NCBI GenBank assembly: GCA_017880775.1
Contig: JADGRQ010000020.1
Location: 1-64,000, forward strand
Reading direction: 5' to 3'
Source: Burkholderiales bacterium
GTDB lineage: Bacteria; Pseudomonadota; Gammaproteobacteria; Burkholderiales; SG8-39
DNA length: 64,000 nucleotides
Under the pieces are notes generated by a model. It saw only the letters and a program-made list of their open reading frames with translations, had not been told where the DNA came from and did no database searches. Each line of letters starts with the position of its first letter. Positions within the stretch are counted from its first letter, which is position 1. The position numbers were made by a program, and so were the translations under genes. This document shows positions 20,329-27,483 of the stretch, piece by piece.

Positions 20329-20339
20329 CCGCGCCTGGC

Positions 20340-20735
20340 CTAAAGCAGCTGCACGCCGGGCAGCGAGCCCATCCGCTCGTCGAACGTCAGCGTGTGGCTG
20401 CAGCCGGCGTGGCCGGCCTTGGACACGATCAGGCAATCAGGGAAATCGACGGCATTGCCCTCGAAGCTGGCCAGCGCGGTACGCATGGCTGCCGGTGATT
20501 CGAGCGCGATGCTGGCGTTCTCGAGCAGGGCGCGCACGGTGCGTGCAATGTCGGCGCGCGGCAACCCATAGCTGCGCGACAGCGTCCAGCACAGCTCGAC
20601 CAGCACGATGTCGGACACGAACAGCCCGCCGTCTTCGCCCCCGTGGACGTCGAATACCGCCTTGGCGCGCGCGGCCTGCGCTTCGTCGTCTCGAGTGACG
20701 AGCCGCACCAGGACGTTCGTGTCGAGGGCGATCAC
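20340..20735 (-). CDS. vapC: PIN-domain ribonuclease toxin, VapC family
   Basis: 131 residues. The acidic PIN residues are visible: MIALDTNVL at the start, VELCWTL in the middle, and DFPDCLIVSKA followed by TFDERM near the end. VapC toxins cut specific RNAs with Mg2+. The start overlaps the stop of the antitoxin gene by four bases (ATGA), a standard toxin-antitoxin operon. It lies 11 bases before the SDR gene in the same direction. Confidence 0.92.
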   Translation of the reverse strand: MIALDTNVLVRLVTRDDEAQAARAKAVFDVHGGEDGGLFVSDIVLVELCWTLSRSYGLPRADIARTVRALLENASIALESPAAMRTALASFEGNAVDFPDCLIVSKAGHAGCSHTLTFDERMGSLPGVQLL

Positions 20736-20989
20736 TTGCGCGAGCGCCGGTTACGCGCGCCGGCCGCGGCGGCAATGCCCTCGTCCATCGCCTCGATGCT
20801 GCGCGGCGCGATGCCGGGGCGATGCACCAGGCCGAACAGATTGTCGGCGCCGCGCGCCAGCACGCGCACGCGCAGGGTGCCGTCTTCCTGGGCCTCGAAA
20901 TCGAGCCTGCTGCCTGGCGCAATGCCGAGCCGGTCGCGAATTTCCTTGGGGACGGTCACTTGTCCCTTGTCTGTCACGGTCGCCAGCAT
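20732..20989 (-). CDS. vapB: AbrB/MazE-type antitoxin, VapB family
   Basis: 85 residues. The swapped-hairpin AbrB domain fills the first 45 residues, with TVTDKGQVTVPKEIRDRLGI and GSRLDFE. The C-terminal tail would neutralise the VapC toxin encoded downstream. The ATG at 20989 has GGAGG four bases before it. AbrB domains bind operator DNA, so the pair is probably autoregulated at the upstream repeats. Confidence 0.92.
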   Translation of the reverse strand: MLATVTDKGQVTVPKEIRDRLGIAPGSRLDFEAQEDGTLRVRVLARGADNLFGLVHRPGIAPRSIEAMDEGIAAAAGARNRRSRK

Positions 20990-21031
20990 GTGGCCTCCGG
21001 CAATGATGGGTGGGATTCCGACTGATGGTTT

Positions 21032-21075
21032 AAAGTAAGAAGTATGCTCTCAATCTAACATACGTGTAAAGTAAG
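21032..21075. repeat. Direct AAAGTAAG repeats with an inner GTATG/CATAC inverted repeat
   Basis: AAAGTAAG occurs at 21032-21039 and again at 21068-21075, enclosing GTATG (21042-21046) and its reverse complement CATAC (21059-21063). The element lies in the divergent gap between vapB and the Phd-like gene. Similar AAGTAAG copies lie upstream of the second vapB. A role as antitoxin operator is inference. Confidence 0.55.
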
Positions 21076-21083
21076 GAAATCCC

Positions 21084-21302
21084 ATCAAGGCGTCGGAGTT
21101 CAACGCGAAGTGCCTCGCCCTCATGGATGAGGTCCAGCGCACGGGCGTGCCGATGCTGATCACCAAGAACGGCAGGCCCGTTGCCGAACTCAGGCCGCAC
21201 CGGCCGCGCCCGACGAACTTCCTCGGCGTGTGGAAGGGCCTGGTGATCGTCAAGGGCGACATCATCTCTCCGGTCAACCAGAAGTGGGAAGCGCTCGAGT
21301 GA
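21084..21302 (+). CDS. Phd/YefM-type antitoxin, without a standard start codon
   Basis: 72 codons: KASEFNAKCLALMDEVQRTG, then VPMLITKNGRPVAELRPHRP, the classic Phd/YefM N-terminal DNA-binding domain, followed by a short C-terminal tail that usually wraps the toxin. No ATG, GTG or TTG lies between the upstream in-frame TAA and the conserved IKASEF; an AAGGA sequence ends about 7 bases before ATC 21084, which would be the expected start. Either ATC is used, an internal ATG (Met14) is used, or the gene has lost its start. The stop overlaps the broken PIN gene by four bases. Confidence 0.7.
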   Translation: MKASEFNAKCLALMDEVQRTGVPMLITKNGRPVAELRPHRPRPTNFLGVWKGLVIVKGDIISPVNQKWEALE

Positions 21303-21493
21303 GCGTGCTGCTCGACACGCACGCCGCCAAGATTGCACTTCTGGTCGAGAAAGGCCGGCTCCGGGCCACGGCACCGGCTTCGGAGTTGCGTTCGCTCCTG
21401 CTGGACGCGGGCGTAGTGGAGCTTGCGGTGGCAGGGGATATCGCTCTACTTTCGGCAACGCTCCTGACCGCCGATGCGCGGTCGCACCGGTGA
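21299..21493 (+). pseudogene. Decayed PIN-domain toxin with internal deletions
   Basis: The frame starts with GTG in a GTGA overlap with the Phd-like gene, reads VSVLLDTHA, then jumps to AKIALLVEKGRLRAT, continues to GDIALLSATLLTADARSH and stops. Compared with typical PIN toxins of the Phd-linked type, the segment between LLDTH and the WEIA..VEKGRL region and the segment before LLTADARI, which holds the DPADRLIVATA acidic residues, are missing. At least two catalytic acids are therefore gone. Its 3' end merges with a short fragment of the epimerase gene. It is 64 codons against the usual 125-135. Confidence 0.75.
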
Positions 21494-21517
21494 CGAGGAT
21501 GCGCGCGCTGCTTCCCA
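21479..21517 (-). pseudogene. 5' fragment of the epimerase gene
   Basis: On the minus strand the sequence reads ATG then GSSARILVTGAT, closely matching the N-terminus of the SDR encoded at 19465-20328 (NSARILVTGATG); 20 consecutive bases here are identical to the copy around 20280-20300. Homology stops where the broken PIN gene begins. It is a scar from duplication or recombination. Confidence 0.75.
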
Positions 21518-21553
21518 TCTACGCGACGAGCGGTTCGCGGACCGCAACCGGCG

Positions 21554-21946
21554 CTAAGGGACCGATACCACGGGCGTGACGCCCAGCTTCTCAGCGCGCT
21601 TGGCAAGTGACGCATCGAAGCTGTGGAACTCCGTACGTCTGCTCGACAGCGCCAGATGCAACGCGTCGGCAAGATCCAGGCCCTTCTCGGCCCAGCGCAG
21701 GGCCACGTGCACCGCCTCGGGCAACTGGGGCCGGACGTTGGCCAGCGCGAGCACCCCGCGCAATTTCTCCGCCATCTCCCTACGCGGCACCCCTGCGCTC
21801 TTGAGCACCCATGCAAGCTCCAGGATTACCGTCACCGGGATCCAGCATTCGGCTTCGCGCTCGAGCAGCGAGCGCGCCTTGCGGTACTGCGCGGGATCGT
21901 CGCGCAACAAGAAGCGCGCGAGCACGTTGGTATCGAGCGCGATCAT
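21554..21946 (-). CDS. vapC: PIN-domain ribonuclease toxin, VapC family (second copy)
   Basis: 130 residues. The PIN acidic residues lie in MIALDTNVLARFLLRDD, TVILELAWVLKSA, GLDLADALHLALS and TEFHSFDASLAKRA. Sequence differs substantially from the VapC at 20340-20735, so this is not a simple recent duplicate. It overlaps the upstream antitoxin gene by four bases. Confidence 0.92.
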   Translation of the reverse strand: MIALDTNVLARFLLRDDPAQYRKARSLLEREAECWIPVTVILELAWVLKSAGVPRREMAEKLRGVLALANVRPQLPEAVHVALRWAEKGLDLADALHLALSSRRTEFHSFDASLAKRAEKLGVTPVVSVP

Positions 21947-22245
21947 CCGTCCTCGTGACCGCGCGATTCGCGCTTGATGCGCGCGTCGTCTTCGCGCACC
22001 GCTTTCGCGATCGCCGCATCATCGGTCCGCGCCGAAGCGCGCCGGCCGCGCCCGTACCCGGCGAGCGAACCCGCAAGCCGCCGCACCTGCTCGCGGTGGT
22101 TGAGTTTGAGCTTGAGCTTCACGGCAAAACCGGTATCCGAGACCAGCTCGAACATGAGCTCGGTCCCGGAGCGGATGCCGAGGGCTTCGCGGATCGGCTT
22201 CGGGATCACAACCTGCCCTTTGCTCGATACCCTGATGCTGTCCAT
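21943..22245 (-). CDS. vapB: AbrB/MazE-type antitoxin, VapB family (second copy)
   Basis: 100 residues. The AbrB hairpin is RVSSKGQVVIPKPIREALGI then SGTELMFELV. The C-terminal 50 residues are charged (REDDARIKRESRGHEDG) and would bind the toxin. The ATG at 22245 has only a weak ribosome-binding site. AAGTAAG and AAAGTAAG lie 15-35 bases upstream, like the motifs near the other vapB gene. Confidence 0.9.
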   Translation of the reverse strand: MDSIRVSSKGQVVIPKPIREALGIRSGTELMFELVSDTGFAVKLKLKLNHREQVRRLAGSLAGYGRGRRASARTDDAAIAKAVREDDARIKRESRGHEDG

Positions 22246-22259
22246 GCGACGGGTTCCCG

Positions 22260-22279
22260 AAGTAAGCCAAGAAAGTAAG
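22260..22279. repeat. AAGTAAG tandem boxes upstream of the second vapB
   Basis: AAGTAAG at 22260-22266 and AAAGTAAG at 22272-22279 repeat at a 13-base step. The same octamer flanks the divergent promoter region of the first vapB. They could be VapB-binding half sites; this is inference. Confidence 0.45.
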
Positions 22280-22420
22280 ACGATACCGCAGCGCCGGCGG
22301 CAGCGTCAAGACCGCCGCTGCTGATCCGTTTGACGAAGTCCTTGCGCCTCCGCCGATGATTGAGTCAGGAGCGGCGAGCCATCGGCGTCGCATTGCATCG
22401 CCCGGCTATACTGCGCGGCG

Positions 22421-23179
22421 ATGCAGGAAAGGGAAATCACGCTTTCGGTGGTGAGCCACGGCCAGAATGCGCTCGTCAACCAGTTGCTGGGAGACGTGCA
22501 GCGCAACTGCGCCGGCCGCGTCGCGCTGGTGCTGACGCAGAACGTGCCCGATCCAGTTCGTTTCGCCACCGGGAATCTCGCCTGCCCGACCGAAATCATC
22601 GTGAACGGCGAGCCCAAGGGCTACGGCGCAAACCACAACGCGGCCTTTCAGCGCTGCCGCACAAAATACTACTGCGTGTGCAACCCGGACATACGCCTGC
22701 CCGCGGATCCGTTTCCGGCGCTTCTGCAAGCGCTGGCCGACACGCGTGTTGCGGTCGCCGGCCCGCTGGTGCGCAGCCCCAAAGGCACGACCGAGGATAG
22801 CGTTCGGCGGTTTCCGACGGCGGCGACGCTGGTGAAGAAACTCTTCGTCGATCGCAGGCAGCCCGACTATCCGACCGACCGCGGGCCGCTGGAGGTCGAC
22901 TGGGCGGCTGGCATGTTCATGCTGTTCCGCAGCGACGCGTATCGTGCTGCGGGGGGATTCGACGAGGCGTACTTCCTCTACTACGAGGACGTGGACATCT
23001 GCCATCGCCTGCGCGCGGGCGGCGCGGCGGTCGTGTTCGAGCCGCGCGCCGAGGTGATCCACGACGCGCAGCGCGCAAGCCGCCGCAACTTGCGCCGCGC
23101 ACTGCATCACCTTGCCAGTATTTTCAGGTTTCTGTGGCGCCGCGGTTTTCCGCGAGGCGGTAATGGGAGCGCCGCCTGA
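22421..23179 (+). CDS. Glycosyltransferase family 2 (rhamnosyltransferase-like)
   Basis: 252 residues. The GT-A fold starts with ITLSVVSHGQNALVNQLL; the region NGEPKGYGANHNAAFQRC and CVCNPDIRLPAD holds the acidic donor-binding site. FDEAYFLYYEDVDICHRLRAGG is the typical end of WbbL-type rhamnosyltransferases. It probably adds a deoxysugar during glycan assembly at the cytoplasmic face of the membrane. Its last 56 bases overlap the convergent acyltransferase gene. Confidence 0.88.
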   Translation: MQEREITLSVVSHGQNALVNQLLGDVQRNCAGRVALVLTQNVPDPVRFATGNLACPTEIIVNGEPKGYGANHNAAFQRCRTKYYCVCNPDIRLPADPFPALLQALADTRVAVAGPLVRSPKGTTEDSVRRFPTAATLVKKLFVDRRQPDYPTDRGPLEVDWAAGMFMLFRSDAYRAAGGFDEAYFLYYEDVDICHRLRAGGAAVVFEPRAEVIHDAQRASRRNLRRALHHLASIFRFLWRRGFPRGGNGSAA

Positions 23180-24191
23180 GGAAAGGCCGCTCGACAGCGT
23201 GCCAGCATAGAACCGACAGGGCCGCAACCAGCGCAAGCGAGGTCCAGAAAGCGGTCCATGGATTGGCGGCGAACATCCCGCTGGCGACCAGCCCCTGCAC
23301 CACCGGGAAGTGAATGATGTACACGCCGTAGGAAAAGTCGCCGTATCGCGCGAAATTCCCCAGATGAGGAATGGCGGTCGCCGCGAAAACCACTACCACG
23401 CCGAGCGCGAGCGGTTCGAGCAGCACCGTGATGACCGGATCAGCGCTCGCCCTGATCAGGACCAACATCACCAGCGCAGCCGCAACCAGCGCGCCCCATC
23501 GGCCGCGGAGCCGGTCCCTCGCGAAGTACAGGGCAACCCCGACGAGAAAATAACCGAGTTGCCCGGGAAGCTGGCGCTGGAGCTGGAGCCAGAACCCGGC
23601 GCCGGTCCGCGCGTGGAGTTCTCCCATGACGGCCGAGTAGACAACCGCCAGCATGTAGAGCACGACCATCACGCGCCATCGACCGAAACGCGCGAGCATC
23701 CAGGCGAGCACCGGCACGAATGCGTAGTACATAACCTCGATCTTGAGCGTCCAGAGCGCGCCGTTCACCTCCGTGTACGATTGACCTTCGAATACCCCGG
23801 GCAGCGTGGGCGCCAGAAAGTTCAGGAACACCAGGTTCGCCGCGAGGTAACGCAATACACGCGCGTCGAAGTACTCCGCGAGCGGCAACGCCGTGACGAA
23901 CACTCCCGCGACAGCGCACGCGAGCACCACGGCCGCATACGCGGGATAGATCCGCCGAGCGCGTTTTTCCGCATACTCGCGGAGCGAGGACGAGTTCTCC
24001 CAGCTCATCATCACGAGATAGCCGCTGATGACAAAAAAGCCCTTCACCGCAAGGCTCGCGGAAAACAGCTGCGAAAATATCTCCAGGGCCGGAGCCTGCG
24101 ACAACAAATACAGATGCCAGAAGAACACCGAGCTGGCGAACACCAGTCTCAGCAGATCGAAGTTGTTCTCGCGATCGGGCGACGCGGTCAT
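23124..24191 (-). CDS. Acyltransferase 3 family membrane protein
   Basis: 355 residues from MTASPDREN; another in-frame ATG lies at 24206. About ten membrane helices. The family signature NNFDLLRLVFASSVFFWHL includes the conserved arginine near residue 15; the catalytic histidine is in FFWHLY. KGFFVISGYLVMMSW and GALWTLKIEVMYY are further OafA/OatA-type markers. Such proteins add acetyl or other acyl groups to surface glycans at the inner membrane. There is no SGNH extension. The target sugar is unknown. Confidence 0.9.
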   Translation of the reverse strand: MTASPDRENNFDLLRLVFASSVFFWHLYLLSQAPALEIFSQLFSASLAVKGFFVISGYLVMMSWENSSSLREYAEKRARRIYPAYAAVVLACAVAGVFVTALPLAEYFDARVLRYLAANLVFLNFLAPTLPGVFEGQSYTEVNGALWTLKIEVMYYAFVPVLAWMLARFGRWRVMVVLYMLAVVYSAVMGELHARTGAGFWLQLQRQLPGQLGYFLVGVALYFARDRLRGRWGALVAAALVMLVLIRASADPVITVLLEPLALGVVVVFAATAIPHLGNFARYGDFSYGVYIIHFPVVQGLVASGMFAANPWTAFWTSLALVAALSVLCWHAVERPFLRRRSHYRLAENRGATET

Positions 24192-24278
24192 GGGCGAGTC
24201 TAGCATTCGCTTTCGATGCGCCGCCGCGATCGGACCTGCCATACGGCGCAATGAGATCCCTGCTACTGCATATCGCGC

Positions 24279-24540
24279 ATGCGGGCGGTGAGGCCGCGGA
24301 TCGAGCGCATCGTGATCCCGCCTGGCGAGCTGTTGCTCGCGCCGCGGGTCCTGCTCGCCGTGTGGCTGATGAAGCTGGCACGCCGCGTTTGCGTGTTCCC
24401 GATCCGCGACCGTTATTACGAGCCACTGTTCCATCCGCGGCACCTGCACCGCCCGCTTGTTCAGGTCCGCAGCCTGCCCGGGATCAATTTCGACGCCGCT
24501 GGACAGTTCGCGCTGCCCGAACGATTCGACCATGCAGCCG
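24279..24540 (+). pseudogene. N-terminal fragment of a glycan-locus protein (methyltransferase-like)
   Basis: About 87 codons read ERIVIPPGELLLAPRVLLAV, then PIRDRYYEPLFHPRHLHRPL, then RSLPGINFDAAGQFALPERF. The tyrosine-rich YYEPLF.PRHL and LPGI.....GQ.AL pattern recalls the N-terminus of SAM-dependent methyltransferases found in polysaccharide loci; I am moderately sure of this. The protein breaks off near 24540, where the sequence becomes the inverted fragment of the epimerase gene. The rest of this 594-base gap (24192-24278 and 24709-24785) shows nothing else. Confidence 0.5.
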
Positions 24541-24708
24541 AACTCGACCGGCCAGCAGTTCGTCCCATCGATCGAATGCCGCAAGATCGCCTGTCGCGGC
24601 GCGCGAGGCGGCGCGCACGTCGAACCCCCGGGCGGCGAGCGCCGGACACAGCGCGCTGCCGATGAATCCGGGCGCGCCGGTGATCAGGCCTCGCGCAGTG
24701 TTCGCCAT
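24541..24708 (-). pseudogene. 5' fragment of an NAD-dependent epimerase gene
   Basis: On the minus strand it starts with ATG and reads MANTARGLITGAPGFIGSAL, CPALAARGFDVRAASRAATG, DLAAFDRWDELLAG. This is nearly the same as the first 55 residues of the SDR at 19465-20328. After about 55 codons the similarity ends at the junction near 24540. Only the dinucleotide-binding strand and helix remain, so it cannot be functional. Confidence 0.88.
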
Positions 24709-24785
24709 GGTCGCAGCATTTTATCGTCGGGCCATGTTGCGCGGCGAAGAGCGTTGCGCAACCCCTGACGCTCAGTCGAAATCGG

Positions 24786-25589
24786 TCAGGTTTCCGCCAG
24801 AACGACACTGCGCCCATAAGCCAGAAATGCTGATTCGCATCGTGCATCAAGGCGCGCCGTAGCGAAGCCTGCCGCCAGAAGTCTCGCCGTGATATCGCGG
24901 CCGTATTCCCGGTAGACAAGCACTTCGCTACGGCCACGAATCCGGCCGTCGTGATACTCGGCCGGAAGCAGATAATCGAGCCGGCCGTCGCGGTGCACAG
25001 CGCGCTCGATTGTGCGCTCAGTGTCCGCGATCGGCACCGTAAACACGAACGCTCCGCCCGGACGCAACACGCGCCGTATTTCGGCAAATCCTTTCATGTC
25101 ATCCGGCACGTGCTCGAACACCTCGGTCGAAGTTACGAGCTCGAACGATGCGTCCGGGTGCGTCAGGCGCTGAATGTCCTGGCACTGGACGCCGTTCCGG
25201 TACGTCCCTGGCGGTACATCGTCGAAGTATTCGGAGAAGCTCAGGTCCTTGACTTCACGCTTGAGAAACTCAAACAGCGGCCCCCGCGACGAAAGCTCGT
25301 ATACGCGTTCGCCCCGGAAGCCGGGCCGCTCGGACCGCAAAACCGACACCATGGAGAGCGTGATTGCACTCGCGCCACAGCGGACGCAACGCACGCCGAT
25401 CTCGGTCCGGGAGAGACGTATGAGCGCGCTTGGGCCGCACAGCGGGCACAGGAACGGGCGAACCGCAACGTCCAGAACCTTGAGAATCGAGAGCGAATAG
25501 CGAATCCGGTGAAGGAACTCAGACGCAACACACGCCAGTCCTATGCCAGCAATTCGCGATGCCGCCGAAGAAACGAGGCGGCGACGCAC
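24786..25589 (-). CDS. SAM-dependent methyltransferase with N-terminal zinc ribbon
   Basis: Up to 267 residues; the GTG at 25589 is the only standard start before the conserved region, and it overlaps the previous gene by 49 bases. A CPLC...CVRC pair (about residues 48-72) suggests a zinc ribbon. The methyltransferase part lacks a clear glycine-rich motif I but has SFELVTSTEVFEHVPDDMKG and EIRRVLRPGGAFVFTVPI, the motif II-III region of class I (Methyltransf_11) enzymes. Its substrate is probably a sugar or glycan in this locus. Confidence 0.8.
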   Translation of the reverse strand: MRRRLVSSAASRIAGIGLACVASEFLHRIRYSLSILKVLDVAVRPFLCPLCGPSALIRLSRTEIGVRCVRCGASAITLSMVSVLRSERPGFRGERVYELSSRGPLFEFLKREVKDLSFSEYFDDVPPGTYRNGVQCQDIQRLTHPDASFELVTSTEVFEHVPDDMKGFAEIRRVLRPGGAFVFTVPIADTERTIERAVHRDGRLDYLLPAEYHDGRIRGRSEVLVYREYGRDITARLLAAGFATARLDARCESAFLAYGRSVVLAET

Positions 25590-26779
25590 GAGGCTGCGCC
25601 ATAGCCATAGTCGCCCGGACGCAGCAGCGCCGAGAAGCGCGCCTGCAGCGACCGGCCATCGTCGCCTTGCGATGCATGGCCTTCAAGCTGATCGAGAAGC
25701 TCGATCACCGCCTCACGGATCTCGTCCGCGGTGTTCTCGCGCAGCTCGATGCCGGCGCGCTCGTACTGCCCGGCAAAACGGTAACTCGCGGCGGGCGTCC
25801 CGAAGATCTCGTTGAAACGCAGCAGCCGCGCCTCGCGCTTGCTCCAGTACAGCTTGGGAATCGAGAGGTCTTGCGGCAGGACGCTGAGCGCGGAAACGGG
25901 TACCATGTTCGCCAGCATGCTCGGGCGTCCGAACACCGAACCGACCAGCGCAATTCCGGAGCTGTTGCCGACGAAGAACCTGGCCCTGGCGCACAGCACT
26001 ACGTCGAGCCGCGCCGAGCGCAGTGGATGATGCGCGTAATCGATCATCCCCGGCTCCGGCGCCAGCACCCGCATCGTGGGATCTCCCATCCGGACGCACC
26101 AACCGCCGCGCTTCACGATCTCGCGCACGGCGGGAAGCAGCATTTCGGGCGAGGCGTTGCGGTGGGCGTGCGTCGCCTGGTCCGCCGGAAAAAACCCCGC
26201 CTCTCTCGCATGAACGCAGGCGATCCACGCGCCGGGCGGCACGCCCAGCGCCGCGAGCATTTCCTCGCCCCAGTTCTTGTCCTCGGGGGTCAGCGAGAGC
26301 AGCGGCGGGCGACCGGCCCACCGAGCGTTGAGCCGATAGACGTCCTGGCTGCGGTCGAGCCACAACACGTAGCGGCCGGTGCCGTAGCGCATCAGGCCGA
26401 GCGAGCTCAACGCGGCGATCGCCTTGCACGCAAACGTATCACGCACCGCCGGGATGCGCGGAGACCAGTACGAAAGCAGGTGTTCGTTTGCAACACCGCC
26501 CGGGGGTGCGGTGAAGAACCAGCGCCGCGGCGGCAGTTCGCCGAGCGCGCACGCCTTGAGGAAACTGTCGGGCTCGGCGGCGAGGTGCCCGATGCGCGAC
26601 GTGATGAAGGTCAAGCGGCGGAATCCCGCGGCATGAAGCAAGAGCGCAGCCGGGCTCAGAAGGAGGCCGGACACCAGCAGCAGGATCCGCCCTCCGATAT
26701 CCGCCGCGGTCGGGCCCAATCCTTCCTGACGGGCGCGGGCAACCCGGGCCCGGACGCGCGCAAGCAATGAGTCGAGCAC
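25541..26779 (-). CDS. TIGR04372-type glycosyltransferase
   Basis: 412 residues. An N-terminal hydrophobic stretch (about residues 30-52) is followed by ITSRIGHLAAEPDSFLKA. The conserved core IACVHAREAGFFP, GGWCVRMGDPTMR, IDYAHHPLRSARLDVVLCAR and FFVGNSSGIALVGSVFGRP matches the TIGR04372 glycosyltransferase family found in O-antigen and capsule loci. A related domain occurs in the longer protein at 53078-54820. The donor sugar is not known. Confidence 0.82.
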   Translation of the reverse strand: MLDSLLARVRARVARARQEGLGPTAADIGGRILLLVSGLLLSPAALLLHAAGFRRLTFITSRIGHLAAEPDSFLKACALGELPPRRWFFTAPPGGVANEHLLSYWSPRIPAVRDTFACKAIAALSSLGLMRYGTGRYVLWLDRSQDVYRLNARWAGRPPLLSLTPEDKNWGEEMLAALGVPPGAWIACVHAREAGFFPADQATHAHRNASPEMLLPAVREIVKRGGWCVRMGDPTMRVLAPEPGMIDYAHHPLRSARLDVVLCARARFFVGNSSGIALVGSVFGRPSMLANMVPVSALSVLPQDLSIPKLYWSKREARLLRFNEIFGTPAASYRFAGQYERAGIELRENTADEIREAVIELLDQLEGHASQGDDGRSLQARFSALLRPGDYGYGAASCVAASFLRRHRELLA

Positions 26780-26787
26780 GGACTTTC

Positions 26788-27483
26788 CTACGCGAACTCG
26801 GCCTCGGCGCGGCGAAGACTCTCGGCATTGCCGATGTCGCGATGGTAATCCGCGTTGTGAAACACGGCGATGCGTCCGAGGAAATGCGGGATGACCTCGG
26901 TGCTCAGATCCACGAATTGCTTGCCGAGGGAGGCGATGAAGTCGACTGTTTCCGGCTCGATGATATAGACCGCACCGTTTGCTCTATTGCCAGGCGGGTT
27001 CTTCACTTTCTCGTGGAAATGCACGACCAGCCCGTCGCGGTCCGTCTCGACAATACCGCAGGTTGCCGGCGCATCGGTGTCAAACGTCAGCATCGTCATG
27101 GCTGCCGAGCCGCTCCTGCGGGCGTGCGCGGCCAGAAACTCCCCAACCGGGAAACGCGACAGATTGTCGGCATGGGCCACCACGAAAGGCTGCCGTCCGA
27201 AGAACGCCCGGTTTGCCAGGATCGTGCCCCCCGTTCCCAGCAATTCCGGCTCATGCACCAGCGTGATCCGGTCGCGCCATGGCGAGGCGTCCCGAAATGC
27301 CTCCACCGTCCGGGGCAGGTAGTGCGTGTTGATCAGGACCTCGCTGATTCCGTTCGGCAGCAACAGGTCGAGCCAGTACGCGAGGAGGGGTTTGCCATGG
27401 ATCGGCACCAGGCATTTCGGGATTCGGTCGGTCAGCGGCCTCAGGCGGGTGCCCAGGCCCGCAGCGAGCAGCAGCGCCTTCAA
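26788..27483 (-). CDS. Sugar-1-phosphate nucleotidyltransferase (HddC/ManC-like)
   Basis: 231 residues. The NTP-transferase signature LLLAAGLGTRLRPLTDRIPK is at the N-terminus, followed by CLVPIHGKPLLAYWL and ELLGTGGTI; VVAHADNLSR holds the metal-binding aspartate. Short enzymes of this shape activate sugars such as heptose-1-phosphate or mannose-1-phosphate. The gene overlaps the next upstream gene, a permuted HldE-like enzyme, by four bases. That pairing suggests a heptose or similar activated sugar, but the base specificity (GTP, CTP or other) cannot be read from the sequence. Confidence 0.85.
   Translation of the reverse strand: MKALLLAAGLGTRLRPLTDRIPKCLVPIHGKPLLAYWLDLLLPNGISEVLINTHYLPRTVEAFRDASPWRDRITLVHEPELLGTGGTILANRAFFGRQPFVVAHADNLSRFPVGEFLAAHARRSGSAAMTMLTFDTDAPATCGIVETDRDGLVVHFHEKVKNPPGNRANGAVYIIEPETVDFIASLGKQFVDLSTEVIPHFLGRIAVFHNADYHRDIGNAESLRRAEAEFA

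Noticed and set aside
20329-20436. Upstream extension of the SDR frame into vapC
   Set aside because: The residues are the shadow of the toxin gene, and SDR homology begins after 20310.
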